From NCBI GenBank assembly GCA_013698165.1, contig JACCVN010000342.1, forward strand, positions 1-19,010: 19,010 nucleotides of DNA, written 5' to 3'. This DNA comes from Parachlamydiaceae bacterium. Lineage in GTDB: Bacteria; Chlamydiota; Chlamydiia; Chlamydiales; Parachlamydiaceae. How positions within the stretch are numbered: position 1 is the stretch's first letter; every line of letters starts with the position of its first letter. The position numbers and the translations under genes were made by a program. This document shows positions 14,670-19,010 of the stretch, one piece after another. Under the pieces are notes generated by a model, which had not been told where the DNA came from, searched no databases, and saw only the letters and a program-made list of their open reading frames with translations.

Positions 14670-14966
14670 TCGCATGATTCCACTATCGTGGAATAAGGAG
14701 CTAAGACTTTTGAAGGAGAGGATGGATTAAGTATTGTAGGGTTCATTTGCTGGGGCGGGGGCGCAAATACGGACAGCCTTTACATCTAGTTTTGTTGCTA
14801 GGGATTTTTGGGCTTCTCGCTAGGCTGTAAACAGGTCATGGCATTGTTGTATTTCCGAGCCACGACCCTAAACAAATTGATTTAAATAACCCTGTTTGAG
14901 AGGATGCAAATAGTTTAGGTAAACTCTTCGAAATTCAATTTACAATGAAAACGAAGAGAAAAGCGT
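14670..14966. other. Gene-free stretch with small hairpins
   Basis: No gene is seen. ATTCCACTATCGTGGAAT (14677-14694) is a short hairpin related to the ATCCACGATAGTGGAT hairpin at 14485-14500. The rest is AT-rich and should include the promoter for the small exported protein downstream. Confidence 0.45.
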
Positions 14967-15002
14967 ATGATCATCGATAAATATTTCCCATTGGAGAAGT
15001 AT

Positions 15003-15275
15003 ATGTTTAAAATAGCTTGCTCAATCTTAATTATCAGCTTTAGCTTTTTAGCAATAGCCCCCGCTTTACAGGGCACTTGCAAACTTTGTGAAGATATCCG
15101 TGAGCGAAACCGTGAGCATCCTTCCAGTGGATATACCTTTTATGAAGATTATTTAAAAGCTCAAGGTAATGAAGATCAAGGGGAAGGAAAACAACCCGAA
15201 TCGGATAGCAGTCAAAAAGGCGCTGCTCCAAAAAACCATGTAAGGGCAACGACGCCAAATACACCACAAAGTTGA
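15003..15275 (+). CDS. Small exported protein with a C-x-x-C motif
   Basis: The ATG at 15003 gives 90 residues and a clear signal peptide (MFKIACSILIISFSFLAIAP). It is preceded by TTGGAGAAGTAT, a fair ribosome site. An in-frame ATG at 14967 would add 12 charged residues in front and weaken the signal. The short mature part begins TCKLCEDIRERNREHP, with Cys-x-x-Cys, then YTFYEDYLKAQGNEDQ and a low-complexity polar tail. I do not recognise a family; the CKLCEDIRERN region looks like the conserved part. The gene ends 7 bp from the end of the convergent queF gene. Confidence 0.65.
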   Translation: MFKIACSILIISFSFLAIAPALQGTCKLCEDIRERNREHPSSGYTFYEDYLKAQGNEDQGEGKQPESDSSQKGAAPKNHVRATTPNTPQS

Positions 15276-15282
15276 GAGGTAA

Positions 15283-16104
15283 TTACTGTCTTACGTGCCT
15301 GAGGTTTGCTGGGGGGCTTTCGAAATTGGAGCGGAAAGGGTTGATGTCGAGTCCTCCTCTTTTGGTGTAGCGAGCGTACACTGTAAGATGTGTGGGGTTG
15401 CATCGGGACAAAATATCGCAAAAAATTTGCTCCACACAATGCTCTGCAAATCCTGAATGCTGGCGGAAAGAAATGATGTATTTTAAGAGACCTTCGCGAT
15501 CAATCTTCGCGCCTTTATAGCGTATAAGCAATGAACCCCAGTCTGGCTGACCTGTGGCTAGGCAGTTTGATTTTAGAAGATCGCTGTAGAGAGACTCTTC
15601 TACATGCTTTTCGGGATGAGTAGTTTTTAAGAAATCGGGGTTGACCATATAGCAATTGACTTCGATATCGAGGTTGTCGAGACATATCCCATCAAATTTT
15701 ACGATTTTTGTATCTGTATTTGTATGCAGAGAATGAAGTTTTACTAATACAGGTCCTTCAGTTGCTTCTAAAAGATCTTTTTCAATAGTCTTTGCGACAG
15801 CATCAATAGATTCGAATAATGATTGGTTAAAAGAATTTAAATAGAGCTTGAGAGATTTAGATTCGACAATTTTGGGGGATTTGCAAGGGAAATAAAATTC
15901 GATAAGAGCTATTTCCGGTTTTCCTTTAGGATTTAACCATGACAATTCAAATCCATTCCAGATGTCAATGCCATCAAAAGGCAGCGAGGAGTGATCGATT
16001 CCGGTTTTATCGCGCGCCAGTGAGCGCAAAATGGGGTAAAGAAGGTCGGGAGAATAGTTTTCAATATAAACTGTGCTTTTGCCTAGGGGTGCTTCATGTA
16101 ACAT
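15283..16104 (-). CDS. queF: NADPH-dependent 7-cyano-7-deazaguanine reductase (long form)
   Basis: QueF reduces preQ0 to preQ1, a step in queuosine modification of tRNA in the cytoplasm. The 273 residues match the two-domain E. coli-type enzyme. Visible motifs are the QueF signature ESKSLKLYLNSFNQ (81-94) for NADPH binding and catalytic Cys181 in SNCLATGQPDWGS, with Asp188 in the same motif. FAEHCVEQIF (219-228) holds the substrate-binding Glu/His, and RGGLDINPFRS (249-259) is near the end. GAGGTAAGCA precedes the ATG at good distance. No other queuosine gene is in the window, so preQ0 must come from genes elsewhere or from the environment. Confidence 0.96.
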   Translation of the reverse strand: MLHEAPLGKSTVYIENYSPDLLYPILRSLARDKTGIDHSSLPFDGIDIWNGFELSWLNPKGKPEIALIEFYFPCKSPKIVESKSLKLYLNSFNQSLFESIDAVAKTIEKDLLEATEGPVLVKLHSLHTNTDTKIVKFDGICLDNLDIEVNCYMVNPDFLKTTHPEKHVEESLYSDLLKSNCLATGQPDWGSLLIRYKGAKIDREGLLKYIISFRQHSGFAEHCVEQIFCDILSRCNPTHLTVYARYTKRGGLDINPFRSNFESPPANLRHVRQ

Positions 16105-16237
16105 TGCTTACCTCATTTAATCAATAAATAAGCATTTTATCAATCACGGAAGAATATAGCAATTAGAACCTCGGTCATCAATTCCGGTTGTCCATTGACA
16201 TTTACGAACTCAATTTTTAGCAAGTTGCAGGTGCAAT

Positions 16238-16909
16238 CTATGAAATGTCGATTAACTCGGTTAGTTGATAATAGGCTCGTTTCGAAAAGTAAGGGAGAAA
16301 AAGAGTTTTGTTGTTTTCAGAATTTGAATTAGTATTTTGCAGTGTTGAAGTCGCATAAGTTTTGTCATGGATGGCGATTTTTTTTGGCAAGGGATGAACC
16401 AGACAAATAGAGATACCATAGTCTGAAGGGGAGTCCACGAATGAAAAACTATCGATATAGTCGACTGGAAAGGTAAAGATTTCTTTGTTGCTACTGCGAT
16501 AGCTGATTAGACGCATGGTAGGCAGCTTTTCCGGGTCCTTTTTAGGAAAGTTGAGATCTGATTCCGAGATATTTTTGGTTTCTAAATCATGATTCATCGA
16601 ATCCAAAGAAGGGGGTATATTTTCATTTTGAGTTGCTGAGGTTTCAGGTTTTTCTTGATACCAAAGCTCGTTAGGGCATTTTTCTAAAGCAGTTAGACGC
16701 CTATATGGAATTAACCCGTAGGCAATTAAACCCAGGCCTACAGCATATATTGGCAGCCCATAAGTTGTCAGATATTCCGGTGGTAAAAATATTCCTGCCA
16801 GAATGAAAATAAAGATTCCTGATCCGGCTAGCGAAGTCCCTTTTAGCAACGTAGATTTCATTAGTTGCGAGCAGATGGAGCTGCGGATTTTCACAACATG
16901 TTCTATCAT
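16238..16909 (-). CDS. Unrecognised membrane protein with two N-terminal helices
   Basis: The 223-residue product has two hydrophobic segments (about 27-46 and 51-68: LAGSGIFIFILAGIFL and LPIYAVGLGLIAYGLI) close together, then YRRLTALEKCPNELWY and a long polar region rich in Ser, Asn, Glu and Lys. The C-terminal part has beta-like stretches (MRLISYRSSNKEIFTF, ISICLVHPLPKK). By the positive-inside rule the soluble part is probably cytoplasmic. AAAAGGAAAAACAGCC before the ATG is a good ribosome site. It is divergent from nhaD, with 76 bp between the starts, so they may share a control region. I do not recognise the family. Confidence 0.65.
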   Translation of the reverse strand: MIEHVVKIRSSICSQLMKSTLLKGTSLAGSGIFIFILAGIFLPPEYLTTYGLPIYAVGLGLIAYGLIPYRRLTALEKCPNELWYQEKPETSATQNENIPPSLDSMNHDLETKNISESDLNFPKKDPEKLPTMRLISYRSSNKEIFTFPVDYIDSFSFVDSPSDYGISICLVHPLPKKIAIHDKTYATSTLQNTNSNSENNKTLFLPYFSKRAYYQLTELIDIS

Positions 16910-16985
16910 GGCTGTTTTTCCTTTTTAGATTGTTGTATATGTTGTACTCTATTCCATTTACAGATCTGAGAAAAGAGCGAAATTT

Positions 16986-18275
16986 ATGGACAGTGTTAAT
17001 TTATATTCTTTATTAATGGTATTGACCTTCTTGGTTGGATACGTTTTTATTACCATCGAAAGCATCACCGAAATTAATAAAGCCGGTGTGGCTTTGATAA
17101 TGGCGATCATTTGTTGGTCACTACAATTTGCCAGTCAAAATACAGCTATCACCGAAAATTTAGCCGCTTTTAATCACCATCTTGCTGACATTAGCGGAAT
17201 CTTTTTTTTCATACTCGGCGCTTTGGCAGTCGTTGAAATTATGAGCCAGCATCGCGGTTTTGAAATAATTACCGGTTTTTTGAATGTGCGATCGAAGAAG
17301 AAAATGTTGTGGATTGTAACAATACTATCATTTCTTTTATCCAGTGCCCTTGATAATTTAACAACCACAGTTGTCATGGTTACAATTTTGAGAAAATTAA
17401 TCAATAAAGGAAATGATCGGTTGATTATCGCAGGGGCAGTAGTTGTGGCGGCTAATGCTGGGGGAGCATGGACTCCAATAGGCGACGTCACTACAACAAT
17501 GTTATGGATTGGCGGTCAAGTTTCTTCGTTAGGAGTAATAAAAAGTTTGTTAATCCCTAGCTTGGTCTGCTCTTTTGTTGCAAGCTGGCTCATTTCTTTT
17601 AATCTGACGGGAGATTTCGATTTGGATGTAAAAGGTAAAGAAGATAAAAAGATTGAACCTTTTGGTCATATTATCTTTTTCTTAGGGATTGGCTTAGTCA
17701 TTTTTATTCCTATTTTCAAAATGCTGACCGGTTTGCCACCATTCATGGGAGTATTATTTGCTCTTAGTGTTTTATGGCTAATTACTGATGTTGTGCATGG
17801 TGATCATCATGATCGTCAGCATCTTCGCATGCCTTATGTTTTTACAAGAATTGACATTACCGGTGTGTTATTCTTTATGGGAATTTTGCTTTGCATAAAT
17901 GCCTTATATACTGCGGGATTGTTATCGAGCCTGGCTCAATGGTTTGACCGGTCTGTAGGGAATATTTCAGCAATCGCCCTATTTGTGGGACTTGCATCGG
18001 CGGTCGTTGACAATGTACCTTTGGTTGCTGCAACGATGGGCATGTATGACTTATCAATATACCCTACCGATCATACCCTCTGGCACATGATTGCTTATTC
18101 TGCAGGTACCGGCGGTAGCATCCTAATCGTAGGATCGGCAGCAGGAGTAATTTTGATGGGTATGGAAAAAATCAATTTCTTCTGGTATGCCCGCAAGATT
18201 GGTGTGCCGGCCCTTGCCGGATTTATCGCTGGATTTGTCATCTATCAAATTGGTACAACAGTTTTTGCATTGTAG
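16986..18275 (+). CDS. nhaD: Na+/H+ antiporter, NhaD type
   Basis: The 429-residue protein has about 11-12 hydrophobic segments and belongs to the ion-transporter superfamily. It exchanges Na+ (or Li+) for H+ across the cytoplasmic membrane. Family features: SSALDNLTTTVVMVTIL (about 118-134), NAGGAWTPIGDVTTTMLWIG (about 157-176), where the Asp and Thr residues lie in the predicted transport path, and the second-half match ASAVVDNVPLVAATMGMY (about 338-355). The two DN(L/V) motifs are the paired unwound-helix regions typical of this fold. NhaD occurs in marine bacteria, plant plastids and chlamydiae. It is probably a single-gene unit; a palindromic element that may act as a terminator follows 30 bp after the stop. 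Confidence 0.93.
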   Translation: MDSVNLYSLLMVLTFLVGYVFITIESITEINKAGVALIMAIICWSLQFASQNTAITENLAAFNHHLADISGIFFFILGALAVVEIMSQHRGFEIITGFLNVRSKKKMLWIVTILSFLLSSALDNLTTTVVMVTILRKLINKGNDRLIIAGAVVVAANAGGAWTPIGDVTTTMLWIGGQVSSLGVIKSLLIPSLVCSFVASWLISFNLTGDFDLDVKGKEDKKIEPFGHIIFFLGIGLVIFIPIFKMLTGLPPFMGVLFALSVLWLITDVVHGDHHDRQHLRMPYVFTRIDITGVLFFMGILLCINALYTAGLLSSLAQWFDRSVGNISAIALFVGLASAVVDNVPLVAATMGMYDLSIYPTDHTLWHMIAYSAGTGGSILIVGSAAGVILMGMEKINFFWYARKIGVPALAGFIAGFVIYQIGTTVFAL

Positions 18276-18304
18276 TAAAAGTTGTTCAAAATATAAAGGT
18301 TTTA

Positions 18305-18585
18305 GTAACAGTTCAAATACCCCTCGTTCGTCGAGGTATCTGACCGAAAAAGGTAATCGGGCCGTTTCGGCCTGATTAAGCGCCCCCGGATGAGGGTGTG
18401 GGCTAATAAGCCCAATAGTGGTTATGTTAAAGAAGGTAATCAGGCCGTCTCGGCCTGATTCAAACAACAGTGCAAAAGAAAAATTGACAAATGGCGATGG
18501 AAAAATGACAATTTTATCAGGCCGAGACGGCCTGGTTACCTTTTTCGTTCAGATATCCCTACGAAGAAGGGATCTGAACTGTTAC
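18305..18585. repeat. 281-bp foldback element downstream of nhaD
   Basis: Left arm 18305-18377 and right arm 18515-18585 are imperfect reverse complements. They begin GTAACAGTTCA and end TGAACTGTTAC, and include CGAAAAAGGTAA opposite TTACCTTTTTCG. Both arms end in a hairpin of the type ATCAGGCCG-CGGCCTGAT, and a third copy of this hairpin lies inside (18439-18461). The loop also holds GCGCCCCCGGATGAGGGTG followed by TGGGCTAATAAGCCC (18380-18413), matching the outer block of the palindrome at 13842-14077. Confidence 0.85.
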
Positions 18586-18868
18586 AGGTTTTGAGGGGTT
18601 TTAAGGTAAAGGTGAAAAAAAATAAATAAAATACTATAGAGGCCTCAGAATTCAAATTACTTAGTCCTAAGCCGCGAATTCGAATGTGGGGACAGCAAAG
18701 GTTCCATAGGCACATTCACCAAGCTAGCATATCATGTTGTGTTCTCAAATTGCACAACGTTACATTTGACTTAATATCTATTCGAGAATGAACATTACAG
18801 GTGATCGCCAAAGACAAACACACTGTCTATATGCTGTCGGCGCATTCGCGGCTTTTATTTTGTGTTGA
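18586..18868. other. Gene-free stretch after the foldback
   Basis: I see no gene here. It contains a short palindrome CTTAGTCCTAAG (18660-18671) and two GAATTC sites near it. Nothing suggests an RNA gene. Confidence 0.45.
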
Positions 18869-19009
18869 TTAGACCACTGGCTTACGCCAGTGGCTACATG
18901 CTAACGTTGTAAGTGCAATAGACACTTTCTGCTTTGATAAAATAATTTGTCGTTCTAATATCATGCCTTCCTCAATCCACAATGATACCGCTTCTAGCAC
19001 TTTTGTAGG
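18869..19009 (-). CDS. Possible C-terminal end of a gene entering from the right edge (partial)
   Basis: On the minus strand the frame is open from the window edge (19009) to TAA at 18869-18871, 46 codons. It gives a protein-like helix-rich sequence (VLEAVSLWIEEGMILERQII, then LSKQKVSIALTTLACSHWRK). The last residues, HWRKPVV, are encoded by the CCACTGGC hairpin at 18873-18894. No family is recognised and chance cannot be excluded at this length. Confidence 0.35.
   Translation of the reverse strand, partial: PTKVLEAVSLWIEEGMILERQIILSKQKVSIALTTLACSHWRKPVV
18873..18894. repeat. Perfect small hairpin CCACTGGC/GCCAGTGG
   Basis: Eight-base perfect stem (18874-18881 and 18886-18893) with a 4-base loop TTAC. 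It looks like a dispersed palindromic unit and lies at the 3' end of the possible partial gene, where it might act as a weak terminator. Confidence 0.6.
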
Positions 19010-19010
19010 T

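Overview
The window looks like chromosomal DNA from a Gram-negative bacterium of moderate to low G+C content, most likely a chlamydia-related (Parachlamydia-, Waddlia- or Simkania-like) organism. The reasons are an NhaD-type Na+/H+ antiporter next to a long-form QueF, lipoproteins and an outer-membrane barrel, and an Rhs C-terminus that resembles the chlamydial DUF687 proteins. This placement is inference from remembered families, not a database result.

Layout. Positions 69-1032 (+) hold two tandem exported SnoaL-like proteins. Positions 7165-1010 (-) hold a catabolic acyl-CoA operon: acyl-CoA dehydrogenase, biotin-dependent carboxyltransferase beta subunit, AtuA-like protein, a separate AtuA-like C-terminal domain, and a crotonase. 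Adjacent members share ATGA overlaps at two junctions. The set resembles the leucine/isovalerate (liu) and acyclic-terpene (atu) pathways, but no biotin carboxylase subunit is present in the window. Positions 8822-7566 (-) encode the replication-recombination ATPase RarA. Positions 9348-10570 (-) hold a PEGA-type lipoprotein and a small outer-membrane barrel that has a good promoter and a downstream hairpin.

Positions 10730-13475 (+) are the most interesting part: the broken end of an Rhs polymorphic-toxin gene. An Rhs-core remnant runs into a DUF687/alpha-beta-hydrolase-like domain with a readable Ser-Asp-His triad, and it overlaps by 4 nt a small lipoprotein that fits a periplasmic immunity protein. 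The toxin-end plus immunity unit is duplicated in tandem. In the second copy the toxin is destroyed by stops and frameshifts, while the immunity lipoprotein gene is intact. A decayed fragment of a PuuE-type allantoinase gene lies between the two units.

Positions 13476-14966 contain no convincing gene but hold a stack of nested palindromes. One is a 443-bp element with 17-bp terminal inverted repeats and a 9-bp target duplication, inserted into one arm of a larger foldback. Other foldback elements lie at 2175-2333, 7383-7576 and 18305-18585. Two of these supply or preserve the stop codon of the adjacent gene.

The right part has a small exported Cys-containing protein (15003-15275, +), QueF for queuosine synthesis (16104-15283, -), an unrecognised two-helix membrane protein (16909-16238, -) and NhaD (16986-18275, +). 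It ends with a repeat-rich stretch and a probable partial gene running in from the right edge on the minus strand.
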